The translations under genes were made by a program, and so were the position numbers. A stretch of DNA of 64,000 nucleotides, from positions 1 through 64,000 of the forward strand of contig NZ_AJLL01000070.1 in the NCBI RefSeq assembly GCF_000317225.1, written 5' to 3'. Positions 1 to 8,233 of the stretch are shown piece by piece. This DNA comes from Fischerella thermalis PCC 7521 (lineage in GTDB: Bacteria; Cyanobacteriota; Cyanobacteriia; Cyanobacteriales; Nostocaceae). The notes under the pieces were generated by a model. That model saw only the letters and a program-made list of their open reading frames with translations, was not told where the DNA came from and did not search any database. The first letter of the stretch is position 1, and the number at the start of each line of letters is the position of its first letter.

Positions 1-214
1 ACCAATTACCAATTACCAATTACCAATTACCAATTACCAATTACCAATTACCAATTACCAATTACCAATTACCAATTACCAATTACCAATTACCAATTAC
101 CAATTACCAATTACCAATTACCAATTACCAATTACCAATTACCAATTACCAATTACCAATTACCAATTACCAATTACCAATTACCAATTACCAATTACCA
201 ATTACCAATTACCA
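1..214. repeat. Perfect heptamer tandem array (ACCAATT)n
   Basis: The first 214 bases are about 30.6 uninterrupted, in-phase copies of ACCAATT, and the array runs off the left edge, so its true length is unknown. Heptameric short tandem repeats (STRR) are a known trait of heterocystous cyanobacteria. The sequence just after the array (CCAGTCTACAATGGTATGAG) resembles the sequence after the TTACC core of the dispersed element at 39781-39882, so the array may be an expansion inside a copy of that element. It ends 19 bp before the FHA gene start, so it may overlap that gene's promoter. Confidence 0.97.
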
Positions 215-233
215 GTCTACAATGGTATGAGTC

Positions 234-1025
234 ATGCAAAATCTAGGTACATCACAACTAACAGGACTAAACTTAGAACTATTTCACGTTCAAACTAGTA
301 CATCATTTGCAATACCAACACATTCAGCTGTAATTCGTATCGGTAAACCGAACGAAAAAATTAATCCGGATATAGATGTTTCTGCTTTACCAGACACTGA
401 TATCGTTTCTCGCCTGCACGCAGAAATTCAAATAGAAGGTAATAAGTACTATATTGAGGATTTAGGAAGCTCTAACGGCACATATCTTAATAATACAAAG
501 CTAGAGCCAGGAACTCGCTATGCTCTGAATTTAGGAGATAAAATTAACCTCGCTCAAGAAGAAAAAGTAACTTTTATATTTCAAAATAGACCACAAAATC
601 AAACAAATAATATTTATATTTCTAATCCAACAGTGTTTCAGACCCAGAATACTAATATCAATCAAAAACATAAGGTTGATCGAACTAGCAAACTTTTAGG
701 TTCAGCCTTAATGATTGCTGGAATTATCATTTTTGCTTCTAGTACTCAAATTGGCATTTTTGTCCGGCTTCCGGGTGTGTTACTTTGTGTTGTTGGAGTT
801 GCCATACTGATTTGGGGGCGAATTAATCCAATTTTTGGATTGCTTTTGATCTTGGGTGGAATTGGAGTCATTGTTTTCACTGGTGGCGTGTTTGCTTCGG
901 TGAATTTCTTGGCTTTTCTAATATCATCTGCCTTGTTAGCAGTGGGATATTTACTTTTTAGTACTGGAAAAGTTGGGAAGTACGATTTACAAACTATCAA
1001 AGATTTGATCAAGCAGAAAGGTTAA
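234..1025 (+). CDS. FHA-domain protein with C-terminal membrane segments
   Basis: 263 aa. Residues 30-115 form a forkhead-associated domain, a phosphothreonine-peptide binding module. The diagnostic motifs are present: an SRLH motif at 59-62 (Ser and His contact the phosphopeptide) and DLGSSNGTYL around 76-85. A polar linker (116-150) leads to about four hydrophobic helices between 154 and 245, so the FHA domain probably sits on the cytoplasmic face of a membrane. The FHA family reads out Ser/Thr kinase signalling; no kinase gene lies nearby, so the partner is unknown. The ATG lies shortly after the heptamer array and has no obvious Shine-Dalgarno sequence. Confidence 0.88.
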   Translation: MQNLGTSQLTGLNLELFHVQTSTSFAIPTHSAVIRIGKPNEKINPDIDVSALPDTDIVSRLHAEIQIEGNKYYIEDLGSSNGTYLNNTKLEPGTRYALNLGDKINLAQEEKVTFIFQNRPQNQTNNIYISNPTVFQTQNTNINQKHKVDRTSKLLGSALMIAGIIIFASSTQIGIFVRLPGVLLCVVGVAILIWGRINPIFGLLLILGGIGVIVFTGGVFASVNFLAFLISSALLAVGYLLFSTGKVGKYDLQTIKDLIKQKG

Positions 1026-1252
1026 CCCCAGGCGGGTTATTCAAGTCTTGTTGTAGTCAGATTTATCTGACTTGAAATGTAAGCCAAGAAATAAATTTCT
1101 TGGCAGGATGAAAAGCTGGTATAAGAAGCCACGGGCAATTCTAGAACGAGGAAATGAAAATTTAACACTTCCCACACCTCTACACCTTTTTTCAAGCTAA
1201 ATCTAACTTTAACCCTTTCCCTTTAACTTTTTCCCCAACTTCTGCAAGAAGT

Positions 1253-2800
1253 CTATTGCTGACCACTAGAAGTTGGAGGAGGTGCAGGAACAGGTGCAGG
1301 GGCTGATTGCTGTTTGAAACGACGCAGTGATTGTCTCAACTGAGTCTGACTATTTGATGAGGCTGGTGTGGGGTTTAGCTCTCTGCGCCGACGACGTGGG
1401 GATTGGGTTGTTGGAGTTGGATTATTAGGTGTGACTTGTTGCCGTTGTCTGGATGTTGGGGTAGTTTGGTTTGTGGTAGGTGAAGGAGTTTGCACACGCT
1501 GACGCCATAGCCGCTGACGAACAGGTGTTGTCGGTTGAGAATTAGAAGTGGTTTGTTGTGAAGAAGGCGGAACATCGACGATAGTTCCAGGGGTTAACCG
1601 CCGTCTACGTCTTGTGGTTGGTTGTGCGACGTCAGCAGAGTTGACAGAAGAATCAGAAGTTGCTTGTTGGTTTCTTTGTTGTTCTTCTCTTTGTCTTTGA
1701 CGTTTTTTGACATCGCGGTAACGACGCGAACCTCGTATGGCATATTCTGTGGCGATTACTTCTCCTTGTCTACCACGCTGTGAGGGTTTTAATTTCCAAT
1801 TCCGAGCCTGGTTGAGGTGTTCTTCGTCTAGTTTGCGATTACCACTGGATTTGATGATTCGCACATTCGTAACATTACCTTGAGAGTCAGTGTCAACTGC
1901 TACTTCTACTCTGCCTTCTACACCTCTACGTCTGGCGTCCTCAGGATATTTAACATTACACTCACGACAAGCTGCACGACCATCTCCTGAACCTGTTTGT
2001 AACTTAGGAGGAGTTGGTGCTGTAGCTATATTTTGGCGTTGTCTTCGCCCAGTTTCACTGCCGGAACCTGTTCCACTTCCAGTTCCATTGCCGGAACCTG
2101 TTCCACTTCCAGTTCCACTACCGCTACCACTGCCGGAACCTGTTCCACTTCCAGTACCACTACCGCCAGTAACTACTGTACCTGTACCATTGCCAGTAGT
2201 AGTAGCAATGGTGGAACCCCCACCACCTCCACTATTGGAATTTCTAGATTCCTTTAAAAGCTGTCTCAATTTTTCACTGCTTTGGTTTGCATTATTCTGC
2301 ACTGGTGCAGGTGCAGGAGAGGTATTTGTTGCAATGGTGGGATTCGGGCGCGAATTTGGTGTAGTTGCTGGTTGCTGTACAACTTTCTTTTGCGGTTCTT
2401 TGACTGGTTCTGGTTTGAAAGTCTGTACTGGAGCAGGTTGAGGTATCTGTTGTTTCTCGACAGGTTTTGGTACGGGCAGAACTTCGGTATTATTGCTATT
2501 GGTACTTACTTTCGCGCTGAGAGTCTTAGTATCTATGGGTTCTGGTTTTGGAGTCTCTTTTTTGGTTTCTTCTGGTGGTTCTGGCGTTTCCAGCGTCGTA
2601 GGTTCAACAATTGTGAATTCTATTGGTTCTTCTTCAGAAGGCACTCTACTTAAAAGGTTGCCGATGCCGGAAGCTAATACCCCAATATGCAGCGCTAGTG
2701 AGCCAATTAGACTAAAAGTCAGAAAAGATTTTAGAGCTTTGGCTTCTTTTTCTCGCTGCTGCACTGCGATGCTGGAAAAGCTCATAATATTGCAACTCAT
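1253..2800 (-). CDS. tonB: TonB family energy-transducing protein with long low-complexity regions
   Basis: 515 aa. The N-terminus has a transmembrane anchor (about 24-48, LALHIGVLASGIGNLL), then a Pro/Glu/Lys-rich periplasmic spacer (55-160) and a Gly-Ser-Thr run (191-250). A TonB C-terminal domain lies at about 278-356 (YPEDARRRGVEGRV, with NWKLKPS near its end). Unusually, about 155 residues follow this domain, rich in Arg, Gln, Pro, Ser and Thr. TonB carries proton-motive energy from ExbB/ExbD to outer-membrane receptors. The gene is divergent from exbB-exbD across 277 bp, so the three probably form one complex. A second in-frame ATG at 2785 (MSFSS) is an alternative start. Confidence 0.88.
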   Translation of the reverse strand: MSCNIMSFSSIAVQQREKEAKALKSFLTFSLIGSLALHIGVLASGIGNLLSRVPSEEEPIEFTIVEPTTLETPEPPEETKKETPKPEPIDTKTLSAKVSTNSNNTEVLPVPKPVEKQQIPQPAPVQTFKPEPVKEPQKKVVQQPATTPNSRPNPTIATNTSPAPAPVQNNANQSSEKLRQLLKESRNSNSGGGGGSTIATTTGNGTGTVVTGGSGTGSGTGSGSGSGSGTGSGTGSGNGTGSGTGSGSETGRRQRQNIATAPTPPKLQTGSGDGRAACRECNVKYPEDARRRGVEGRVEVAVDTDSQGNVTNVRIIKSSGNRKLDEEHLNQARNWKLKPSQRGRQGEVIATEYAIRGSRRYRDVKKRQRQREEQQRNQQATSDSSVNSADVAQPTTRRRRRLTPGTIVDVPPSSQQTTSNSQPTTPVRQRLWRQRVQTPSPTTNQTTPTSRQRQQVTPNNPTPTTQSPRRRRRELNPTPASSNSQTQLRQSLRRFKQQSAPAPVPAPPPTSSGQQ

Positions 2801-3013
2801 TATTACCTAATCAGTCAGATTAGAATGTCTAGAAGCAAAAGTCAAGCAATAAAAGTATAAAAAAATTAGTTAAGTTTTATATAGTATTGCAATTCGGAAA
2901 TGCTTAATTTATTAACTGTTTAGCTTTCAAAGAGCGTTGAGATTTATAGTAAATTTTATGTGACAAAAGTTAATTTAACTTGACATAAAGTTTTCACTTA
3001 TTTGTCTTGCTAT

Positions 3014-3028
3014 TGATAAGATATATCA
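3014..3028. promoter_or_regulatory. Possible Fur-type operator between tonB and exbB
   Basis: TGATAAGATATATCA matches 11 of 14 defined positions of the 7-1-7 Fur consensus TGATAATnATTATCA and sits 50 bp upstream of exbB, in the divergent tonB/exbB intergenic region. Fur control of TonB-ExbBD systems is well known in bacteria. This is a motif match by eye only; AT-rich DNA gives chance matches. Confidence 0.35.
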
Positions 3029-3077
3029 TTTACTGCTAGTCTAACTGTTAAACTGTTCATCTCCAAAGAAGTATTAC

Positions 3078-3731
3078 ATGCTAATCAATCAGTTTTTTAA
3101 AGCAGGTGGCGTGGTTATGTGGCCCCTGCTGGCATTTAGTGTGGTGGCGATCGCATTGATTATTGAACGGGTGCGTTTTTGGTATCGCATCAACACCCGT
3201 CAAAATAAAGTAGTGCGAGAGGTATTAAATCTCTATCGTGTAGATAATGTTGTTGGTGCAATGGAGAAACTGAAAAAAAACGCCGACTTGCCCATCTCAC
3301 GCATTTTTCTCTCAGCATTACAACTAGAAGAACCTACACCAGAAGAGTTTCGCCTGGCTTTAGAAAGTGAAGCCCAAGCAGAAATTCCTGTACTCAAGCG
3401 CTTCCAAAATATTTTTGAGACAATTATCGGTCTTGCACCACTTTTAGGTTTGTTGGGGACTGTATTAGGATTAATCGTCTCGTTTGCATCCCTAGATATT
3501 GGGGATGTGGGAGGAACAAAAACCGCAGGTGTCACCGCAGGTATTAGTGAAGCACTTGTGTCTACAGCATCAGGATTAGTCGTAGCTATCTTTACATTAC
3601 TTTTCGCCAATACGTTCCGGGGACTATACCAACGCCAAATAGCTTCGATTCAAGAATACGGAGGACAGTTAGAATTACTCTACCGTCGTCGTTATGAACG
3701 AGGAGACAGAGCTTATGCGTCTACAAGATGA
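3078..3731 (+). CDS. exbB: MotA/TolQ/ExbB proton channel family protein
   Basis: 217 aa. There is an N-terminal membrane helix (about 13-30, WPLLAFSVVAIALIIERVRFW), then a cytoplasmic region with DLPISRIFLSAL, then two long helices at about 112-140 (APLLGLLGTVLGLIVSF) and 150-178. This is the ExbB/TolQ fold that forms the proton-conducting channel with ExbD. The last coding bases overlap exbD, which indicates translational coupling, and the partner tonB is transcribed divergently. Length and topology match ExbB; TolQ is less likely because no tolA/tolB genes are present. Confidence 0.92.
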   Translation: MLINQFFKAGGVVMWPLLAFSVVAIALIIERVRFWYRINTRQNKVVREVLNLYRVDNVVGAMEKLKKNADLPISRIFLSALQLEEPTPEEFRLALESEAQAEIPVLKRFQNIFETIIGLAPLLGLLGTVLGLIVSFASLDIGDVGGTKTAGVTAGISEALVSTASGLVVAIFTLLFANTFRGLYQRQIASIQEYGGQLELLYRRRYERGDRAYASTR

Positions 3732-4122
3732 GCCAGATTTACCACCGCAAATTAACATCGTACCAATGATAGATGTGATTTTTGCGATTTTGACATTTTT
3801 CATTATGTCAACGTTGTATTTGACTCGTTCAGAAGGCTTACCGGTGAGTTTACCCAAAGCAGCAACAGCCAAGCAACAGCAAGTTCCGACTAAAATTACT
3901 GTGACCGTAGCTCAAGATGGACAAGTCAGTGTTAACCGCAAACCAACTACCGTTGATGCATTAGAAGGGCAAGTGCGAGCTTTAGTAGGTGAGAATTCAG
4001 AAGTCTTGGTAATTATTAATGCTGACGAAAAAGTGAGTCACGGTCAAGTTGTGACGGTGATGGATAAGGTGCGACAAGTTCAAGGTGCAAAATTGGCTAT
4101 TGCTACTCAGAAACCACAATAG
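3715..4122 (+). CDS. exbD: ExbD/TolR family biopolymer transport protein
   Basis: 135 aa from the ATG at 3715. A longer start at 3694 (7 more residues) is possible, but GAGGAG at about 3698-3703 sits well as a ribosome binding site for 3715. The protein has a short cytoplasmic N-terminus (MRLQDEPDLPPQINIVPMID), one membrane helix with the conserved Asp in VPMIDVIFAILTFFIM, and a periplasmic domain. That Asp is the proton-carrying residue of the ExbD family. It overlaps exbB by 17 bp, so the two are co-translated. It ends in a Gln-Lys-Pro-Gln tail. Confidence 0.92.
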   Translation: MRLQDEPDLPPQINIVPMIDVIFAILTFFIMSTLYLTRSEGLPVSLPKAATAKQQQVPTKITVTVAQDGQVSVNRKPTTVDALEGQVRALVGENSEVLVIINADEKVSHGQVVTVMDKVRQVQGAKLAIATQKPQ

Positions 4123-4186
4123 TGGTTTGGAAGGAGAATAAGGGAGAAAGGGTACGCTTAAGACGTATTGTGATAAATCTCAAAAA

Positions 4187-4291
4187 ATGAATGACACGTT
4201 TGGTAGTCCTCAAGAATGGCTGACTGTATTTGTCTATGTGGGATTTACAGTCTTTATTCTTTGGTGTGTATTGGTTAGTCAGAACAAATGA
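4187..4291 (+). CDS. Small single-helix membrane protein (34 aa)
   Basis: A 34-codon frame, ATG at 4187 and TGA at 4289. It encodes a polar N-terminus (MNDTFGSPQEWLT), one hydrophobic helix (VFVYVGFTVFILWCVLV) and a short SQNK tail. It lies 64 bp downstream of exbD on the same strand. The clean topology argues for a real small membrane protein, but I do not recognise a family and no strong Shine-Dalgarno is present (CAAAAA precedes the ATG). It could be co-transcribed with exbBD. Confidence 0.45.
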   Translation: MNDTFGSPQEWLTVFVYVGFTVFILWCVLVSQNK

Positions 4292-4599
4292 TACTAAATT
4301 AGGATAGTTAGTATTGTTTGAAATTACTGATATAGCTTTTTGGCAAAGACTCCCAATCCAAAATCTAAAATCTAAAATCACCTAAGACTGTGAATTTGAA
4401 GAAGCAATATAAGGTTTTTTAGCAATTTCCAGAGATTAATTTTGATTAACGAACACTGATGAACACTGATGAACACAGATAGATTATCGCCTTGCACTGT
4501 GTTCATCGGTGTACCTTACGGAAATATGAGCGCGTCCACGATTTCAAAAACAAGACTTTTGCCATAGTTTTAATTGGTATAAATGCGATCGCACTCCAG
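4292..4599. other. Intergenic region with GAACACTGAT tandem repeats
   Basis: No gene seen. Positions 4451-4480 hold three tandem copies of a decamer (GAACACTGAT twice, GAACACAGAT once), and a partly complementary GTGTTCATCGGTGT follows at about 4499-4512, so the stretch can fold into a hairpin. The same repeat family recurs near 22936, 43865 and 62341. Confidence 0.6.
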
Positions 4600-6153
4600 C
4601 TAACGCTGCCATGATAACCAACTAGAGGTGATTTTCTTGACTAAAGGTGTTAAACGGGTGCGATTGTAAGCATCGGCTGCTTTACGGATTGCTTCTGCTT
4701 GCGTAGGATAGGGATGAATTGTTTTGGCGATCGCTTTCATCCCTAAGTTATTAGTCATTGCCAAAGTAATCTCGTTAATTATCTCTCCAGCATGACGTGC
4801 TACAATTGTTGCACCTAAAATTTTGTCAGTGCCTTTTTTGACATGAACTTTGACAAATCCTTCTGGTTCGCCGTCGATAATTGCCCGATCTACTTCGTTT
4901 AAGGGAATATAATAAGTGTCAATTTCTATACCTTGATTTTGTTCTGGATACATCCCGACATGGGCAACTTCAGGATCAGTATAGGTACACCAAGGCATTG
5001 TCAACGAACTCAGTTTTTTCCGTCCTAATCCCAAAACTGAAAACAGGGCATTTTGAACGACAATGCGCGCTGCTGCATCAGCAGCGTGGGTAAATTTCCA
5101 CTCCATGCAAACATCTCCCACTGCATAGATACGGGGATTCGTTGTTTGCAGGTAATCGTCGACAATGACTCCCTTTTGTTTGTCGTATTTCACACCTACA
5201 GATTCCAAGTTTAGATTTTCTACGTTAGGCGATCGCCCCACACCTACGAGAATTTCATCTACATATAGCTGGTTTTGTTTTCCGTTGGCTTCGTAGTAAA
5301 TTACCTTGTTTACATCCTGGCGTTCAACGTGGTGAATATTGGCCTCCAAAATTAACTGCATACCTTCTCTAACAAAAGTTTTTTGGATAATTGCTGCTGC
5401 ATCTGCATCTTCACGCCCTAATAAGTGGGAACCTTTTTGCAGCAAAATCACCTCTGAACCTAAGCGACGGAAAGTCTGGGCTAATTCGCAACCGATATAC
5501 CCGCCACCGATGACAGCTAAACGATTTGGTCGGCGTGTCAGAGAAAATACGTTCTCGTTTGTTAAATATTGAACTTCTTCTAAGCCTGGAATGGATAGTT
5601 TTTTTGGACTGGAACCAGTAGCAATCACTGCTTTTTTAAATCGCAAAGTTTTCTGTGCTACTTCTACGGTATTACGTCCGGAAAAACATGCATTGCCAAA
5701 AAATACGTCTACTCCAAATTCTTGCTGAAACCGCTTCGCAGAATCATGAAGACTAATTGCTGCGCGTATCCGCCGCAATCGTTCCATTACAGCCGGAAAA
5801 TCGATATCAACGTAGTGAGAAGTACCAACACCGAATTTTTCGGCATATTTGATGTCTGCAACCACACGCGCCGAACGAATCATGGTTTTCGACGGTACAC
5901 AACCAACGTTGGTACAGTCTCCACCCATCAGGTGCTTTTCTACTAAAGCCACCTTTGCACCTAACAAAGCTGCACCCGCCGCCGTCACTAATCCAGCAGT
6001 ACCCGCACCAATCACTACCAAGTTGTAGCAAGGTGCAGGTTCGGGGTTACTCCAATCTGGGGGATGGAGGTTTTCGATCAACTCCTGATTATAGCGATCC
6101 ATCGGTGGAACACTTATGGGTTGGTCTGTAGGTGGAAATACTGCTTGGCTCAT
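4600..6153 (-). CDS. FAD-dependent pyridine nucleotide-disulfide oxidoreductase (often labelled mercuric reductase)
   Basis: 517 aa. After an N-terminal extension of about 40 residues there is a dinucleotide-binding motif (VIGAGTAGLVTAAGAALLGA, FAD), then the redox-active disulfide GGDCTNVGCVPSK (about residues 78-90), a second Rossmann motif for NAD(P)H (AVIGGGYIGCELAQ), an FAD-binding AVGDVC motif and a C-terminal dimerisation domain with the HPYPTQAE catalytic motif. This is the dihydrolipoamide dehydrogenase/MerA/glutathione reductase family. The C-terminus lacks the vicinal Cys pair that true MerA uses to bind Hg(II), and no mer genes are nearby, so a general disulfide or quinone reductase role is more likely. 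Substrate unknown. Confidence 0.85.
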   Translation of the reverse strand: MSQAVFPPTDQPISVPPMDRYNQELIENLHPPDWSNPEPAPCYNLVVIGAGTAGLVTAAGAALLGAKVALVEKHLMGGDCTNVGCVPSKTMIRSARVVADIKYAEKFGVGTSHYVDIDFPAVMERLRRIRAAISLHDSAKRFQQEFGVDVFFGNACFSGRNTVEVAQKTLRFKKAVIATGSSPKKLSIPGLEEVQYLTNENVFSLTRRPNRLAVIGGGYIGCELAQTFRRLGSEVILLQKGSHLLGREDADAAAIIQKTFVREGMQLILEANIHHVERQDVNKVIYYEANGKQNQLYVDEILVGVGRSPNVENLNLESVGVKYDKQKGVIVDDYLQTTNPRIYAVGDVCMEWKFTHAADAAARIVVQNALFSVLGLGRKKLSSLTMPWCTYTDPEVAHVGMYPEQNQGIEIDTYYIPLNEVDRAIIDGEPEGFVKVHVKKGTDKILGATIVARHAGEIINEITLAMTNNLGMKAIAKTIHPYPTQAEAIRKAADAYNRTRLTPLVKKITSSWLSWQR

Positions 6154-6215
6154 GACTAGCCACTTAATGAGTACAACTTTTTATCCTAGAACTCAAGCGA
6201 TCATTTGTCCTCTAG

Positions 6216-6638
6216 CTAACGACGGTTTTGCTGTATCTCGTTTAACTTTGTTCTAATTGTCTCTACGCGGTTACGATTCACACCCAAATCACTTTGCCCT
6301 AACCGGGAAGCTGAACGAACATGGATAATATTGTCATTGCGGTCTAGGTAAAATTCAACGTCATCCACAAATCCCATCATGGCACTTTTGAACTCAGCAT
6401 ACAAATAATCTTCAGTTTCGCTGATGATTTTTGTTCTTGGTAGAGACTGAATGATACTTTTGATGTCTGCCAGTGCTTGTTCTGGGCTAGAAGTGTAAGT
6501 TAAGGGCGCTATTTTGTGAACTGCGTCTGTACTTTGGCTAGAAACACAGTTTGGGCTATTGGGACAAGGTGCTAATTTGCGATCGCGAACGCCCAAGTTT
6601 GATGGTCGTTTACCAGCAAAAATCATGGTTATCTCCAA
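6216..6638 (-). CDS. DUF1499 domain-containing protein
   Basis: 140 aa. The family hallmark is visible: LAPCPNSPNCVSSQ near residues 22-35, followed by KIAPLTY, an alpha/beta region with YLYAEFKSAMMGFVDDVEFYLD, and the C-terminal HVRSASRLGQSDLGVNRNRVE. DUF1499 proteins are small conserved proteins of unknown function, common in cyanobacteria and plastid-bearing organisms. There is no clear signal peptide. The gene lies 62 bp upstream of the oxidoreductase on the same strand, so the two may be co-transcribed. Confidence 0.85.
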   Translation of the reverse strand: MEITMIFAGKRPSNLGVRDRKLAPCPNSPNCVSSQSTDAVHKIAPLTYTSSPEQALADIKSIIQSLPRTKIISETEDYLYAEFKSAMMGFVDDVEFYLDRNDNIIHVRSASRLGQSDLGVNRNRVETIRTKLNEIQQNRR

Positions 6639-6649
6639 TAATGTTAGTT

Positions 6650-6726
6650 ATATCAAGTCTGGTTAATTGCTAGAAAAGATTGTTTTAAATCAATTACCGA
6701 TTACCCATAATCCATTAGTCTGTATT
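6650..6726. repeat. Partial copy of the ATATCAAG dispersed element
   Basis: It starts with ATATCAAGTCTGGTTAATTGC, the left end also seen at 39781, and continues into an AATTACCGATTACCCATAATC core of the same type. The far inverted end is missing, so this is a truncated or diverged member of the MITE-like family. Confidence 0.6.
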
Positions 6727-6774
6727 TTACTCCTAACTGCGCCCTTGAACTGGATGACACTGTTTTAATTACAG

Positions 6775-6804
6775 TTTAGGGTGGACAGCATTGCCCACCC
6801 TAAA
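6775..6804. terminator. GGGTGG...CCACCC hairpin
   Basis: Perfect 10-bp arms TTTAGGGTGG and CCACCCTAAA with a 10-nt loop. It lies just downstream of the small gene 6828-6929 (minus strand) and could end its transcript. The arms also match a palindromic repeat type used behind chlH at 12090-12110. There is no T-tract, so the terminator role is uncertain. Confidence 0.45.
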
Positions 6805-6827
6805 AGTTAATAACTAATTGAATCAGT

Positions 6828-6929
6828 TTACATGGCGAGATTTACCATCACCCAGTAAAGAAAAAGCACAGAAAAAACACCAATCCACAAAATGGCTCTA
6901 TTTTGAAATAGATTTGTTAGACGGTTCAT
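6828..6929 (-). CDS. Small single-helix membrane protein (33 aa)
   Basis: A 33-codon frame reading MNRLTNLFQNRAILWIGVF, continuing as a hydrophobic helix and ending VMVNLAM. It has a basic, amphipathic N-terminus followed by one transmembrane helix, as in the very small subunits of photosynthetic or respiratory complexes, and a hairpin sits just past its stop. I do not recognise it as a specific Psb, Psa, Pet or Ndh subunit. There is no strong ribosome binding site. A real gene is likely from the composition, but function is unknown. Confidence 0.5.
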   Translation of the reverse strand: MNRLTNLFQNRAILWIGVFSVLFLYWVMVNLAM

Positions 6930-7720
6930 AAGCAGTGATATTGAGTAATCGATTCTTAATGTGTGACTAGGAATAGATTAATCAACACAAAGAGATGGAG
7001 TACACCTCAACACATTTTGCTCAAAGGTGCAAGGAAGAAAGTACTCTCCTAAATTTCCCTTCCCCTTAGCTATTCCTCACTAGTATCCACTCTTCAAGGA
7101 AGTATGGACTCTGAGTTTCCCTTAACCAAATGTCTATAAGGTATACTTGACTCATTTCTGAGCCTTGTGTTTGGATTTAACCAAAAACTATTCCTAATTG
7201 CTGATTTATCGTGAAGTTTTAACTACTAGCACCAACAAGCGTATCCCTTAAGCCTTTATCATTGGCTTTTATCTGCTTTTATGATGCTAGTTCTACCAAA
7301 TCCAAATTCCATTCACTCACTTTTTCAAATCTGAGTAGATAGGTTTCATGAGAATCTACATCAGACAAAAAAACATGAGTGACTTGATTCAGAATGAAGC
7401 ATTGAAGCTTTAAGCCCCTAACTTCAACAATTCTGAATATAAATGATTTCTAAATTTGGATTTGATAGTAATTATATTCTAACTATATCAAAAGAATTTT
7501 GCAGGGCTGGCATAAAGAAAAATTATGAATACTCTGATGCTATAGCATTCCTAAATTATTCGCGCAAAGAGTTCCACCTCCAGGTTATGGTGGTACTGAA
7601 AATGAAGTGGGGGAAGGGAAAAGTTTATGGTGGGGAGGTGGGGCAGTCAGGAGCTGGGGAGAATAATATAGTTACTAATTTCCCTTTGTCCTCCAAGTCG
7701 TCCCCCTTTCCCGTTCCCTT
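6930..7720. other. Gene-poor AT-rich intergenic region
   Basis: No convincing gene. A 100-codon plus-strand frame at 7443-7745 has poor codon logic and ends in low-complexity GGGGAGGTGGGG-type repeat (about 7605-7710), so I do not accept it. The purine-rich stretch and its pyrimidine complement near 7675-7710 belong to the short repeats found between many genes here. Confidence 0.5.
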
Positions 7721-8233
7721 TTATGCATCTGTTGGCTCGATATAGCCTTGTAAATTCTCAGGTTCAAACTGGCGTAAAATACGAGTTGCCTGACGGGTCA
7801 ATTCTTCAGTACCTTTGACTACAATTAAATACTTACCTTGATTTAAACGATTGCGGTAAGGTAGAGCATCTCCACTACCCACAGTTAAACCAACTCCGCC
7901 ACCAACTAAATATGCACCTAAAGCACCAGCAGCAGTTCCTAAAAGCCCACCGATAATATGATTGCCAAAGCTGCCAATATTAAATATCTCAATGCCTGTC
8001 AAAGCATTAAAAGCATAACCGGCTACAAAACCAAAGGGAATTAGCCAAAGTGCTAAGCGATTTGCTCCTTTTTTAGCTTGCACATTCGGGTTTATTAACC
8101 CGTATTCATCAGCTGTTTTGTAACCTTGACCTAAAATATCAATTTGATTTACAGGTAAGCCTTCTTTTTCGAGAGCAGAGTAAGCTTCTTCTGCCTGTAT
8201 TCTATCTGATAAAACCGCAATAAGATAATTCAT
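7721..8233 (-). CDS. Glycine-rich membrane protein similar to general stress protein 17M family
   Basis: 170 aa from the ATG at 8233, chosen because GGAGGAA stands directly upstream as a ribosome binding site (a TTG start 12 bp further up would place it inside the coding sequence). The N-terminal 50 residues form an alpha/beta domain (YLIAVLSDRIQAEEAYSALE, then LPVNQIDILGQGYK). The middle has two hydrophobic segments with glycine-zipper character (GGLLGTAAGALGAYLVGGGVG), and the C-terminus (GKYLIVVKGTEELTRQATRI) repeats the alpha/beta theme. Comparable cyanobacterial proteins are annotated as stress-related; the exact role is unknown. Confidence 0.65.
   Translation of the reverse strand: MNYLIAVLSDRIQAEEAYSALEKEGLPVNQIDILGQGYKTADEYGLINPNVQAKKGANRLALWLIPFGFVAGYAFNALTGIEIFNIGSFGNHIIGGLLGTAAGALGAYLVGGGVGLTVGSGDALPYRNRLNQGKYLIVVKGTEELTRQATRILRQFEPENLQGYIEPTDA

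Noticed and set aside
1-214. CRISPR-like array
   Set aside because: Units are 7 bp with no spacers, so it is a simple tandem repeat.
1890-2653. Three plus-strand ORFs opposite tonB
   Set aside because: They are antisense shadows of the Gly-Ser-Thr and Pro-rich regions of tonB; their amino acid text is low complexity and has no start signals.
7443-7745. 100-codon plus-strand ORF
   Set aside because: The second half is built from GGGGAGGTGGGG repeat and the start lacks a ribosome binding site; no protein family resemblance.
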